From the NCBI GenBank assembly GCA_964486285.1, contig CAZALH010000002.1:1-64000 (forward strand): a DNA stretch of 64,000 bases, read 5' to 3'. This DNA comes from JAIDVZ01 sp964486285 (GTDB taxonomy: Bacteria > Verrucomicrobiota > Verrucomicrobiia > Opitutales > JAIRKQ01). A program made the translations under genes and the position numbers. A model generated the notes under the pieces. The model worked only from the letters and a program-made list of their open reading frames with translations, had not been told where the DNA came from and searched no databases. The first letter of the stretch is position 1. Each line of letters opens with the position of its first letter. Below are positions 54,643 to 63,838 of this stretch, piece by piece.

Positions 54643-56985
54643 ATGGTACACTCGATTTCAAGATCTGATCAATGCCAAAAGATTCCGTCGGAACAATTCA
54701 ATATAAAAAACGTAGAAAATTCTTCAAATCTCATACAACAAAAACCAAGTAAATTAGCATTGCAACGTTTGCTCAAAGATAGGCGAGCTTCAACACAAAA
54801 AAATTCTTCTTTAAAAGAAAAAAATATTCAATCGTTCGTCAAAAAGTTGAAATCTATTTGTAAAAATAAAAAACTAAAATTTACACAGTCTAAAGGGCAA
54901 ATAACAATAGATGGGAAGACAACAATAAAATTTACTAAAGTGGGAGATGAAACTTATTTGGTGCTTTCATATTTAAGGAAAGATCAAGATGAAGCATTTG
55001 ACATATTAGACAATGTACTAAAAGACTCACAAAAAGAGAAAGGAGAGGACGGAGCTGAATTTATAAAATATGAGAACGAGAAAATAATTTTACCACAGAG
55101 AGAAGCAATAACGATAGAAAACGATCTTACAACTTTAAACTCCGACCTAAACTACAGTGTTCCACCAGAACAAGAAATAAACAATATTCAAAAATTAATT
55201 TCTAAGAAGAACGATGATAATGTGGTTGCTACTAAAACTCAAGCGATAGAGCTTACAGCATTGACAGCGATAAATGAAGACACTTTTTCTACACCACTTG
55301 AAGATAGAGAACAAAGAATAAATTTCTTAGAAAGGCTGAAGAATATTGTTGACTGTGAAACACAATTAGAAAGCAAGCTATTACTTACCCAAGGTATCGA
55401 TAATAAAATAAAAGATTTAAACAATTTTTCTTATAGTAAAGAAGCTTTTAAACACGTAGTAAATTTATACAAAAACGCAATTAACATAGACCCTAATGAG
55501 GGGCATACAGATGGAATTAATCAACAATCAAATATTAATAATCAGCAATCAAATACCGCTATTCAGCAATTAGATGATCTACTTACAAAGTATGACAAAG
55601 AATCTCGTGATAGGTTTATTGAACTATCTAAACAGGCGAAAAAAATATATAAAAGTGCAATAAACTCCAATAAAATTGCAAGAAAAAAAATAGTAAAAGC
55701 CTTGAACTATTGTTCAGAAACCTGGAAAACCTACGAGAATAATTTTACTTATAAAAGTAATGACGGAACAAAAATAAGCCAAATAGTTAGTACAATTACG
55801 CCTGCTTGCGAAATGAATATATTTAATTATTTTTCTGATGGAATACGAGGAATATCATCAAATGATAGAAAATCTGAACATTTATTAAATGCTTGGGAAA
55901 CAGAATTGAAAAACGGAGAGAAAGTGCTTTTTTCAGGCATGAGACATGGGTGTACATCTAAGAAAGAATCACGAACTAAAGAAATGATTCAAATGGCAAT
56001 TTATCAGCAATTAAAGGAACAACAGAAACAACAGACACCAGGTGAACAACAGGCACAAGGCGAACAACAGACACAACAAACAAAAGATTCAATTTTGAAT
56101 AATTTACTAGACAATGAGGTTATAGAATTAAACCTTTCTTCAACTCAACTACTTACACATACTAATATCGCAGGAGATAAAGATATTGGATTAAATCAAA
56201 TTGAAGAATTAAAAAAATATTCAACGCAACAAAACCCCAATGGTGAACCACCTGGGACTATAGAATTTACGTTGGATCTACCTAATAATCAAACAAAGAA
56301 GGTAAAATTAAAATTAAATTTACTAACTTTTAACTTTGGAGTAAACTTACAAACCAGGTGGCATTTAGGACGATCTAAAGAAGAAGATGCCATAAATTTA
56401 GAAAATCTACAAAAGCTACTCGGTAAAGATTTTTTTGAAGAAAAGAATAATACTACTATTCCATCAGGAATATTAAAAAATACACTCGATGCAATCGATA
56501 CTGAAATTAATAATCAAAGTAGAAATCAAAGTAAAAAGGCAGAACTAGAAAAAGAAAAGAAAATCTTACTAGAATTAGCAACTCAAATAAAGCAACTATG
56601 GCGTTCAGGAAAATATCGTGCTGCAGATAAAAATCCATATGCTATGCCAGCCAGAATCGCTTTATTAACCTACAAATTAGGATACGTATCTTCTTTTAAT
56701 TGTAAAAGCGGGAAAGATAGAACTGGAGTATTAGATGCTGAAATAAAAAATTTAGCGGCATATATCGAAGTCAACGGGAAAGTACCTGATTACACAAAAG
56801 AACCAACACAAGTAGATAAAGAAAATTTAAGTAATATGCATTCAAATTGTGGTTCGAAAGAAGTATTGATTGCTTGTACAGGTGTAATGGGATCGAAAAT
56901 TCCATTTATGCCTAATTTCTATGGGCGATTTTCAGATGAATATAAAAAAGAATTCTTAGGGATTACTAACGACTTTGGGATATAA
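54643..56985 (+). CDS. SopB/IpgD-type inositol-polyphosphate phosphatase effector
   Basis: A 780-residue, Lys/Gln-rich protein without signal peptide. The active-site P-loop is CKSGKDRTG with C687 and R693 (CX5R), the exact motif of Salmonella SopB and Shigella IpgD. A second SopB-family motif, FNFGVN (N564-N568), precedes it. SopB dephosphorylates inositol phospho(lipid)s in host cells, altering membrane traffic and survival signalling. This protein is about 220 residues longer, with an unrelated helical N-terminus and poly-Gln linkers (residues about 461-485) that may hold the secretion signal and host targeting. It is monocistronic. The phosphatase call is strong; secretion is inferred. 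Confidence 0.88.
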   Translation: MVHSISRSDQCQKIPSEQFNIKNVENSSNLIQQKPSKLALQRLLKDRRASTQKNSSLKEKNIQSFVKKLKSICKNKKLKFTQSKGQITIDGKTTIKFTKVGDETYLVLSYLRKDQDEAFDILDNVLKDSQKEKGEDGAEFIKYENEKIILPQREAITIENDLTTLNSDLNYSVPPEQEINNIQKLISKKNDDNVVATKTQAIELTALTAINEDTFSTPLEDREQRINFLERLKNIVDCETQLESKLLLTQGIDNKIKDLNNFSYSKEAFKHVVNLYKNAINIDPNEGHTDGINQQSNINNQQSNTAIQQLDDLLTKYDKESRDRFIELSKQAKKIYKSAINSNKIARKKIVKALNYCSETWKTYENNFTYKSNDGTKISQIVSTITPACEMNIFNYFSDGIRGISSNDRKSEHLLNAWETELKNGEKVLFSGMRHGCTSKKESRTKEMIQMAIYQQLKEQQKQQTPGEQQAQGEQQTQQTKDSILNNLLDNEVIELNLSSTQLLTHTNIAGDKDIGLNQIEELKKYSTQQNPNGEPPGTIEFTLDLPNNQTKKVKLKLNLLTFNFGVNLQTRWHLGRSKEEDAINLENLQKLLGKDFFEEKNNTTIPSGILKNTLDAIDTEINNQSRNQSKKAELEKEKKILLELATQIKQLWRSGKYRAADKNPYAMPARIALLTYKLGYVSSFNCKSGKDRTGVLDAEIKNLAAYIEVNGKVPDYTKEPTQVDKENLSNMHSNCGSKEVLIACTGVMGSKIPFMPNFYGRFSDEYKKEFLGITNDFGI

Positions 56986-57008
56986 CAACTTTGAAATAGT
57001 TTAAAAAA

Positions 57009-58067
57009 TTAAAATTGCAATGTAGGTATCGACGTGAAAACTTTTTTTAAAATATCAGCACGTTTAATATCACATTCAACATCATTGGAATCCAAATTCA
57101 ATAACACTTTAATATGCGATTGTTGAATAGAAGTCATAAGATTATCAATATGACAACGATAATCACTTTCTAAATACCCAAGATCAACGGCGAGTCGAAT
57201 ATTTGATAAATGATTAATCGCTTCGTTTTCTCCCATAATATAGCTATTAGCTAATAATCCAAATGATCGCCCTATAGTATCCCTTAATAATGTGTAACGA
57301 TTTTTAAGTAAAATTTTTCGTGCAATTTCTTCATTTTCAATAACAGACATAATTATTTGATGTAGTCTGGAAAGAATGTCAACTTCTGAGAGGCCAAGGG
57401 TGTGTTGATTGGAAATTTGGAAAATACTACCTAAAGAATTGGAACCTTCCCCATAAATGCCACGAACAATAAATCCAAGTTTTTGTATGGCAGAAATGAC
57501 AGAAAATATTTGGCCACCTAGTGTAAGGCCAGGTAGATGCATCATGACGGAACCACGCATACCGGTTCCAACATTCGTTGGACACGATGTTAAAAATCCA
57601 TAAACTTCATCATATGCAATATCTACAGAGGAAGAAATATAATCATCAATTTCACTAATAGTCATCCATAGGTTTTTAAAATCTAGATCTCTACTAAACA
57701 CTTGCAATCGAAGATGATCTTCTTCGTTCACCATTATTACAACGGAATTATTATTTGATACCAATAAAAAACTATTTTTATCAGATTTTATTAACTCCAC
57801 ACTACATAAGTGAGATTCTACAAGAGAAAACTTCTCTCTAGACTTCAATTTACTGATTTCAAAAATTTTGGGATCCTTTAAAAGTTTACATCCGACTAAA
57901 ATATTTTTGCATATATTTGCAACTTCCGTAAGATCATTAGCATCGGCATAATACGGAAATCTATAACTTTTAAAGTTACGAGCTAATCGTATACGAGAAC
58001 TTATAACAATAGGCATTGATGACCTAATAGCTGAATCTGAGAAAATAATATCTTTAATTTCACTCAT
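57009..58067 (-). CDS. mcsB: Protein arginine kinase McsB
   Basis: Phosphorylates arginines to mark proteins for ClpCP-type degradation. It has an ATP:guanido phosphotransferase fold: VISSRIRLARNFKSYRFPY near residue 21, NEEDHLRLQVFS, the catalytic-loop GTGMRGSVMMHLPGL and RGIYGEGSNSLGSIFQISN. The 352 residues are full length. It is coupled to mcsA, 7 bases upstream. In Firmicutes the pair acts with CtsR and ClpC; in Chlamydiae the same two genes occur. Neither ClpC nor CtsR is in the window. Confidence 0.95.
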   Translation of the reverse strand: MSEIKDIIFSDSAIRSSMPIVISSRIRLARNFKSYRFPYYADANDLTEVANICKNILVGCKLLKDPKIFEISKLKSREKFSLVESHLCSVELIKSDKNSFLLVSNNNSVVIMVNEEDHLRLQVFSRDLDFKNLWMTISEIDDYISSSVDIAYDEVYGFLTSCPTNVGTGMRGSVMMHLPGLTLGGQIFSVISAIQKLGFIVRGIYGEGSNSLGSIFQISNQHTLGLSEVDILSRLHQIIMSVIENEEIARKILLKNRYTLLRDTIGRSFGLLANSYIMGENEAINHLSNIRLAVDLGYLESDYRCHIDNLMTSIQQSHIKVLLNLDSNDVECDIKRADILKKVFTSIPTLQF

Positions 58068-58074
58068 ATATTTT

Positions 58075-58620
58075 TTATTTTTTCAATTTTTGGATTTCAT
58101 CACGTATTTTAGCGGCATCTTCATATCTTTCATCAGAAATCGCACGAGATAACTCGATTTGCAATTCATGTAATTTACTCTTGCTACTCGTCTTTTTTAT
58201 CTTTTTTACATGAATGGTAGCAGTTTTATTTTCTTCTGTAATATTCTCAGAATGTTGATTAATTATCTTTTTACCGACATGGCACTCCCCCTTTTGAGAG
58301 CTTTCAATTAATTTATCTACTATTAGCTTTAAATCTTTGTAACAATTTGCACAACCTAACCTACCAGTTTCTTTAAATGTTATAGGGGTGCATCCACAGG
58401 ATGAACAAATTATTCCAGATAATGCAGAAATATTTTGCTTAACATCACTAAACAATGCTTCTCCAAGCGCTGCTAACATTGCTAACGGAGTACCCTGCCC
58501 TTCAAGAATACCATTTTTTGCGGCACATTCATCGCATAAATCAATATTTTTCATTTCATTGTTTATGATTTGAGTAAAGTGCAGTGTAGCAGGTTTGCCA
58601 CACATATGACATTTTTTCAT
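58075..58620 (-). CDS. mcsA: McsA, zinc-finger and UVR-domain activator of McsB
   Basis: A 181-residue adaptor. N-terminal zinc motifs are CHMCGKPA, CDECAAK, CSSCGC and CANCY (four cysteine pairs), and the C-terminal UVR motif is ISDERYEDAAKIRDEI. It binds McsB and senses redox or metal stress. It overlaps trxB by 4 bases and lies 7 bases before mcsB, so all three are one operon. Confidence 0.93.
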   Translation of the reverse strand: MKKCHMCGKPATLHFTQIINNEMKNIDLCDECAAKNGILEGQGTPLAMLAALGEALFSDVKQNISALSGIICSSCGCTPITFKETGRLGCANCYKDLKLIVDKLIESSQKGECHVGKKIINQHSENITEENKTATIHVKKIKKTSSKSKLHELQIELSRAISDERYEDAAKIRDEIQKLKK

Positions 58621-59552
58621 ATACTACCTTCTCTTAAGAATTTTTCTACCGATAATGCTGCCATACATCCCATTCCTGCTGCAGTAATTGCTTGACGAAA
58701 TAAGTGATCACAACAATCGCCAGCAGTAAAAATACCAGATATATCAGTCTCAACCAAACTCCCACTTTTACTTTTAATATAACCTTTCTCATCAACAAGT
58801 GATTCTGAATAAAAAGGTGCTGTATTGGGAATATGTCCAATGGCCAGAAATACTCCATCACAAGTAATTTCACTTATTACTTGCGAATGCACATTTTGAA
58901 ACTTTATACCCTGAACCTTTTTATCACCAAAAATTTCTAATAAAACAGAATCCCACAAGATATTAATTTTAGCATTATTTAATACGCGTTCTGACATTAT
59001 TTTTGATGCACGCAGCTCATTTCTTCTGTGTATAATAAAAACTTTTTCGCAAAAATTTGTTAAAAATATAGCTTCCTCACACGCTGAATCTCCACCACCA
59101 ATAACAACCACCGTTTTTCCGCGAAAAAATGGAGCATCACACGTAGCACATGTACTTACACCTCCGCCACCTAAAAATTTTTGTTCCCCAGGAACATTCA
59201 TCATTCTGGGAGTTGCACCAGTAGCAATTATTACAGCTTTAGAGTAAATATTGGTATGTTCACAACGAATTTCTTTAATGGCACTTGAAAAATCAACAGA
59301 CTTTACATTTTCTGATAAAAATTTCGTCCCGAATCGTGCAGCTTGCTTACGCATACGCTCTGCTAAATCATATCCATTGATCCCCTGCTCAAATCCTGGA
59401 AAATTTTCAATCTCGCTAGTAGTTGTTAATTGTCCCCCTGGCTGTATACCCTCTACCACTAATGGACATAACTCCCCTCGAGCACAATATATTGCTGCCG
59501 TAAGCCCAGCACACCCGCTTCCAATAATTATAACGTTTTCAACATCTTTCAT
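58617..59552 (-). CDS. trxB: Thioredoxin reductase
   Basis: An FAD/NADPH disulphide reductase. It has the N-terminal FAD motif IIGSGCAGLTAAIYCARG, the active site CATCDAPFF, the NADPH motif VVIGGGDSACEEA and the C-terminal FAD motif GIFTAGDC. The 311 residues are standard. The operon with mcsA-mcsB links thiol redox state to the redox-sensitive McsA zinc fingers. Confidence 0.96.
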   Translation of the reverse strand: MKDVENVIIIGSGCAGLTAAIYCARGELCPLVVEGIQPGGQLTTTSEIENFPGFEQGINGYDLAERMRKQAARFGTKFLSENVKSVDFSSAIKEIRCEHTNIYSKAVIIATGATPRMMNVPGEQKFLGGGGVSTCATCDAPFFRGKTVVVIGGGDSACEEAIFLTNFCEKVFIIHRRNELRASKIMSERVLNNAKINILWDSVLLEIFGDKKVQGIKFQNVHSQVISEITCDGVFLAIGHIPNTAPFYSESLVDEKGYIKSKSGSLVETDISGIFTAGDCCDHLFRQAITAAGMGCMAALSVEKFLREGSI

Positions 59553-59601
59553 TTATACCATAAGATAAAAACCTGAAAATTAAAAGAAAGTAAAATAAAT
59601 A

Positions 59602-60387
59602 TCACTTAAAATGTTTTTTATAATCCAATTTTTGTTCAACAAATGACGACACAATCGTAATATTGTCATCAATTGAACGTGATGAAGTCCATATGTGAAT
59701 TGCTCCTTGGGGCTGTATCATTGGATAAAATTTCCGAGAAAAATCTATACTGTCACGCCTAACAGGATTATCGATCTCTTTCTCAACATTTTTTCGAAAG
59801 TCCAACTTAGCATCTACTGTTGCAGAAAACCAAAATTTAAGATCAGCATTTGGGAAAAGATACATACCACATGTCCGACCTTCAGCAATTATTCCATCAA
59901 ACTTTTGAAAGTCTTTTAAATCAACGACTGATTGAGCGTACTTTATACAAAAATCACTAATTGATTTAAAAAGTGAAGTATATTCTGCTACATTAGCATT
60001 AACTTTTTCTGACCGCAATTCTTCATGGCTTAAACGTATTCCGTTTATAGTAAACTTCACAACACGTCCTTCAAGAAATATTTCAAACTTTGACTTATTT
60101 AAAAACTCATCAACCCTCGCTTCATTACTCATAATTGGCAATATTCCTTCTTGTAAAAGTGCGTATGTAATAGTTCGAAACATTGCACCAGTTTCTAGAT
60201 AAACTAGATTAAATCGTTCAGCAATTGCTTGTGAAATTGGTGATTTTTTTGTAGCTGATCCACCATCAACAGTAATGTAAATTTTATCATTTTTAGCAGG
60301 TTGCTCTGCACATATCAAAAAGTTACTACATATAATACAACTTATAAGCGCAATACAAAAGGTCTTCGAAAAAGTTTTCATATCCAT
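59602..60387 (-). CDS. Cytidylate-kinase-like protein with export signal and degenerate P-loop
   Basis: Resembles cytidylate kinase in order (LVYLETGAMFRTITYALLQ; IAEGRTCGMYLFPNADLKF), but has two oddities. It begins with a Sec signal (MDMKTFSKTFCIALISCIIC, then NFLICA, cleavage likely after ICA). The phosphate loop is DGGSATKKSP in place of the family DG-x-x-x-x-GKS, with Lys for the essential Gly. The EGRD box is EGRT, and the lid arginines are reduced. The mature protein of about 235 residues would be periplasmic or secreted, where no ATP is expected. An ATG at 60387 was preferred to a TTG at 60408. Probably a pseudoenzyme; divergent from prfB. Confidence 0.75.
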   Translation of the reverse strand: MDMKTFSKTFCIALISCIICSNFLICAEQPAKNDKIYITVDGGSATKKSPISQAIAERFNLVYLETGAMFRTITYALLQEGILPIMSNEARVDEFLNKSKFEIFLEGRVVKFTINGIRLSHEELRSEKVNANVAEYTSLFKSISDFCIKYAQSVVDLKDFQKFDGIIAEGRTCGMYLFPNADLKFWFSATVDAKLDFRKNVEKEIDNPVRRDSIDFSRKFYPMIQPQGAIHIWTSSRSIDDNITIVSSFVEQKLDYKKHFK

Positions 60388-60529
60388 AGGCAGCAATTTG
60401 TATATCAAGTTTTAAATTAAATACAATTTTTTTAACATTTTTTACTAAAATTTATTTATTAATTACTTATTAATTAATCAATTTTAAGTTGTAATATTAG
60501 TAATATTTTACTAGTACTTTTGCCTGAAA

Positions 60530-61663
60530 ATGGCGGAATTTTCCGAAATTTTATATCAAATAAATTCAATAAAGAATAGAATAGCGACGCTGCATAAATT
60601 CTTAGATGTAGATGAAACGCAAACTACAATACGATCTCTAGAAGCAGAAATGGCAGATCAAAAATTTTGGGATAATTACGATAAAGCTCATCAAACAATC
60701 ACAGAACTTAATTTACTTAAGAAAAAAATAAATGGAATAGTAAATATTGACAATAAATTGGTTGAATTAGATATCGCCATAGAAATTTTGACCAATGATA
60801 AAGAAAATGTTGGATACACTTCAGAAACACTGAAAATTATTGAACAATTAACAAAATTAATCGATGAACAAGAAATGGCATCTTACCTCAGTGGACCACA
60901 TGATGAATGCAATGCATTTCTAAGTATACATGCTGGCGCTGGAGGAACAGAATCCTGTGATTGGGCGGATATGTTATTGAGGATGTATATTCGTTGGACA
61001 GAGCGCAAAGGATTTAAATGTGACATTCAAGAGATTCAAGCAGGTGAAGAAGCAGGAATTAGTAGTGCTACAATAAGAATAGAAGGTGAATATGCATATG
61101 GCTATTTAAAATCTGAGCGTGGAGTACATCGCTTAGTTAGAATAAGTCCATTTGATTCTAATAAACGTCGGCATACTTCTTTCTGTTCCGTTGATGTAAT
61201 AGCTGAAATAGAAGATAACGATTCTATAAAAATAGATGACGACGAAATAAGGATTGATACTTATCGATCTAGTGGTAAAGGCGGTCAACACGTTAATAAA
61301 ACAGAATCTGCGATACGAATCACACATATACCAACAGGTATAGTAGTAACCTGCCAAAACGAAAGGTCACAGTATAAAAACAAAGAATCTGCGATGCGTA
61401 GTTTACGTTCACGCCTGTTTGAACGTATGGAAGATGAAAAACGTTCAGCCTTAGAAAAATTTTATGGACCCAAAGGAGAAATCGGTTGGGGAAACCAAAT
61501 TAGAAGTTACGTTATGCAACCTTATCAAATGGTCAAAGACTTGCGCACTAATGAAGAAACGGGCAATGTACAGGCCGTACTTGATGGAGATATAGATAAT
61601 TTTATACATACATATCTAAAATCTGGATGCCCCAAAAACCGGAAATCCGGCATAGAAAATTAA
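60530..61663 (+). CDS. prfB: Peptide chain release factor 2
   Basis: Ends translation at UGA and UAA. It has the stop-recognition SPF tripeptide in VRISPFDSNKRRHTSF and the GGQ motif in SSGKGGQHVNKTES, which triggers hydrolysis. At 377 residues, the complete gene is in one frame: the programmed frameshift CTT-TGA near codon 25 of many prfB genes is absent here. Its presence supports the normal meaning of TGA as stop in this genome. Confidence 0.96.
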   Translation: MAEFSEILYQINSIKNRIATLHKFLDVDETQTTIRSLEAEMADQKFWDNYDKAHQTITELNLLKKKINGIVNIDNKLVELDIAIEILTNDKENVGYTSETLKIIEQLTKLIDEQEMASYLSGPHDECNAFLSIHAGAGGTESCDWADMLLRMYIRWTERKGFKCDIQEIQAGEEAGISSATIRIEGEYAYGYLKSERGVHRLVRISPFDSNKRRHTSFCSVDVIAEIEDNDSIKIDDDEIRIDTYRSSGKGGQHVNKTESAIRITHIPTGIVVTCQNERSQYKNKESAMRSLRSRLFERMEDEKRSALEKFYGPKGEIGWGNQIRSYVMQPYQMVKDLRTNEETGNVQAVLDGDIDNFIHTYLKSGCPKNRKSGIEN

Positions 61664-61688
61664 AAAACATTATCAAAAAGAAATTATT

Positions 61689-62723
61689 ATGACAGTAATT
61701 CCCGTTGTATTTGCTGCAGATAACAATTATGCTTTATACACATATGTAGCTGTACTATCTGCTCTAGAAAACAAAGATAAATCAACAATTTACAAATTTT
61801 ACTTACTAGTCCCTCCCTTTTTCGAAGAAAATTACAAGGGGAAATTTTATGCACTTTGTAAAAAATATAATTGCACAGTTCAAATTATAAATATGAAGGA
61901 TACCTTTGCAACAGCTAAACAGTGGTCATACTTTACAACTCCTGTATACTATCGTTTAATTATTGATCAAATAATTACTGACGATAAATGTATTTACCTT
62001 GATTGCGATGTATTGGTACTTAAAGATTTATCGGAATTATTTGAAATTGATATCGATGATTTTTACGCTGCTGGAGTTTTAGATGTTCTTAACAAAAACA
62101 ATCCATCTTATATAACTAAATATAAAATATGTGAACCAATGGAATATATCAATGCCGGGGTTTTATTACTAAATTTACGCAAAATAAGGGAAAACAAAAT
62201 TTCTGAAGAAATTCAACAACTATTTGGAAATAAAAAATTTATAAAAAAAAGTAAATTTGTCGACCAAGATATAATTAATAAAGCTTACAGAAAAAATATA
62301 AAGTATATTTCATTACGATTCAATTTCAATAATTCCATAAAAACTAACGAATTCTTATACTTTCAAGCTTCTAAAATCTTTCAAGAAATAGAGCAGTCAT
62401 ATAATGATGTTTCAGTAATACATTTTGCAGGTCAAGAAAAACCTTGGAATTCGTTTATCAATTGCAATGATAAAACTATCAAAATTTGGCTAAAATATGC
62501 TATAAATTCTGACTTATGGAAAGAAATAATAGAATCAAGCATAAAGCAGTACACTCGTAGCATACTAAATGTTAACAAAAATAAAATTAAATTGTTCTTC
62601 CAATATTTTCGATATAAATTACTGCGCAATATTTGTACTGGAAATAAAAAACTGCATTATCAAGGTAAATTAAAAAAAATTAATTGTCAGTTACAACTGC
62701 TTAAACAGTTACTTGAAAAGTAA
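61689..62723 (+). CDS. Glycosyltransferase family 8 protein
   Basis: A retaining sugar transferase using UDP-sugars. IPVVFAADNNYALYTYVAV starts the GT-A fold, the metal-binding DxD is in IYLDCDVLV (D105, D107), and YINAGVLLLNL, KFVDQDIINKAY and VIHFAGQEKPW are GT8 signatures. The C-terminal 80 residues are basic and helical, suggesting membrane or LPS contact, as in the LPS galactosyl/glucosyltransferases WaaJ/WaaO. It could also be a host-directed toxin-like enzyme. It lies 25 bases after prfB and 66 before a paralogue. Confidence 0.88.
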   Translation: MTVIPVVFAADNNYALYTYVAVLSALENKDKSTIYKFYLLVPPFFEENYKGKFYALCKKYNCTVQIINMKDTFATAKQWSYFTTPVYYRLIIDQIITDDKCIYLDCDVLVLKDLSELFEIDIDDFYAAGVLDVLNKNNPSYITKYKICEPMEYINAGVLLLNLRKIRENKISEEIQQLFGNKKFIKKSKFVDQDIINKAYRKNIKYISLRFNFNNSIKTNEFLYFQASKIFQEIEQSYNDVSVIHFAGQEKPWNSFINCNDKTIKIWLKYAINSDLWKEIIESSIKQYTRSILNVNKNKIKLFFQYFRYKLLRNICTGNKKLHYQGKLKKINCQLQLLKQLLEK

Positions 62724-62789
62724 ATTTATTAAAACTCCACATCATTTTTACAAATTAAACCACATGCGTTAAAAAAATGTAATTTTTTC

Positions 62790-63782
62790 GTGCATTTCGC
62801 AAAAATTTTTACATTTGTTTTTCACGTGACGCTCAAAAAGTTAACAAGCTTGCTGTGCATAGTGGTATTTTCACTTGAAGGCAGCGTGTTTTCTAACACA
62901 TTATCCGCGGAATCAGGTAACACCAAAATTCCTATTATACTATCTATTGATAACAATTACGCCACATATGCCTATGTAACAATCTACTCAATTTTAGAAA
63001 ACGCAAACCAAAATACGTACTATGATTTTTATATACTAACTCCTGAGCAATCTGAAATCACTATTTCGGATAAAATTTCAGGGTTACAAAAAAAATATAA
63101 CTGCAACATTCAATTCATAACAATTAAATCAGATAGCATATGCAATACTCTTGATAATACTCCTGACTCCATGTATCATCGCTTATTAATTGCAGATTTG
63201 TTAATAAAATATTCAAAGTGTATATATCTCGATACGGACCTTATTGTATTATCCGATTTAACTGAACTTTTTAATACCGATTTAACCGGATACTATATTG
63301 CTGGAGTAAAGGATTGGGCGAGTATACACTCTTATAAACAATTTCATCCGCGAATTATCGATAAGTTTATTGATTTACTCGATATGCAAAATTACGTAAA
63401 TTCAGGTGTGCTAGTAATGAACTTAGATTTAATCCGCAAACACAACCTAGTACCAAAGTTTAAAGAATTAATAAAACACGGAGTAGATGATAGGCGGTCA
63501 TTTCCATATCAGGATCAAGATATCATTAATATTATATGTAGAAATCATATAAAATGTATAGACACTAAATACAATTTCATGTCTAACTTTGACGATATTA
63601 CAACTCAAGGGTTATTATCAGAAGGATTTTCTAATGAAGAGATTGAACAAATTATCAGCAATCCAACAATAATTCACTACGCTATGGAAAAACCTTGGGA
63701 AGAAGAATATAATTCTTTTTCAAAAATTTGGTGGGAATATGCAGTACACACACCGTTTTTCACACAAATAGTGCCTCTTTAA
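62790..63782 (+). CDS. Glycosyltransferase family 8 protein with N-terminal export signal
   Basis: A paralogue of the preceding gene: IPIILSIDNNYATYAYVTI, the DxD in IYLDTDLIV (D148, D150), YVNSGVLVMNL, PYQDQDIINI and IIHYAMEKPW. Unlike its neighbour it begins with a basic-hydrophobic segment (LKKLTSLLCIVVFSLEGSVF, then NTLSA) that looks like a Sec signal or anchor. No ATG start is available; GTG at 62790 or GTG at 62826 must be used, the latter giving the better signal peptide. A periplasmic or secreted GT8 would be unusual, since donor sugars are cytosolic. Confidence 0.82.
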   Translation: MHFAKIFTFVFHVTLKKLTSLLCIVVFSLEGSVFSNTLSAESGNTKIPIILSIDNNYATYAYVTIYSILENANQNTYYDFYILTPEQSEITISDKISGLQKKYNCNIQFITIKSDSICNTLDNTPDSMYHRLLIADLLIKYSKCIYLDTDLIVLSDLTELFNTDLTGYYIAGVKDWASIHSYKQFHPRIIDKFIDLLDMQNYVNSGVLVMNLDLIRKHNLVPKFKELIKHGVDDRRSFPYQDQDIINIICRNHIKCIDTKYNFMSNFDDITTQGLLSEGFSNEEIEQIISNPTIIHYAMEKPWEEEYNSFSKIWWEYAVHTPFFTQIVPL

Positions 63783-63838
63783 AAAAACGAAAAACATTTT
63801 TGTATCGAATATTTAATTTAAATTATTAATCAATCTGC

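Noticed and set aside
60530..61663. Programmed +1 frameshift in prfB
   Set aside because: The region around codon 25 has no in-frame stop and no CTTTGA slippery site; the full protein is in one frame.
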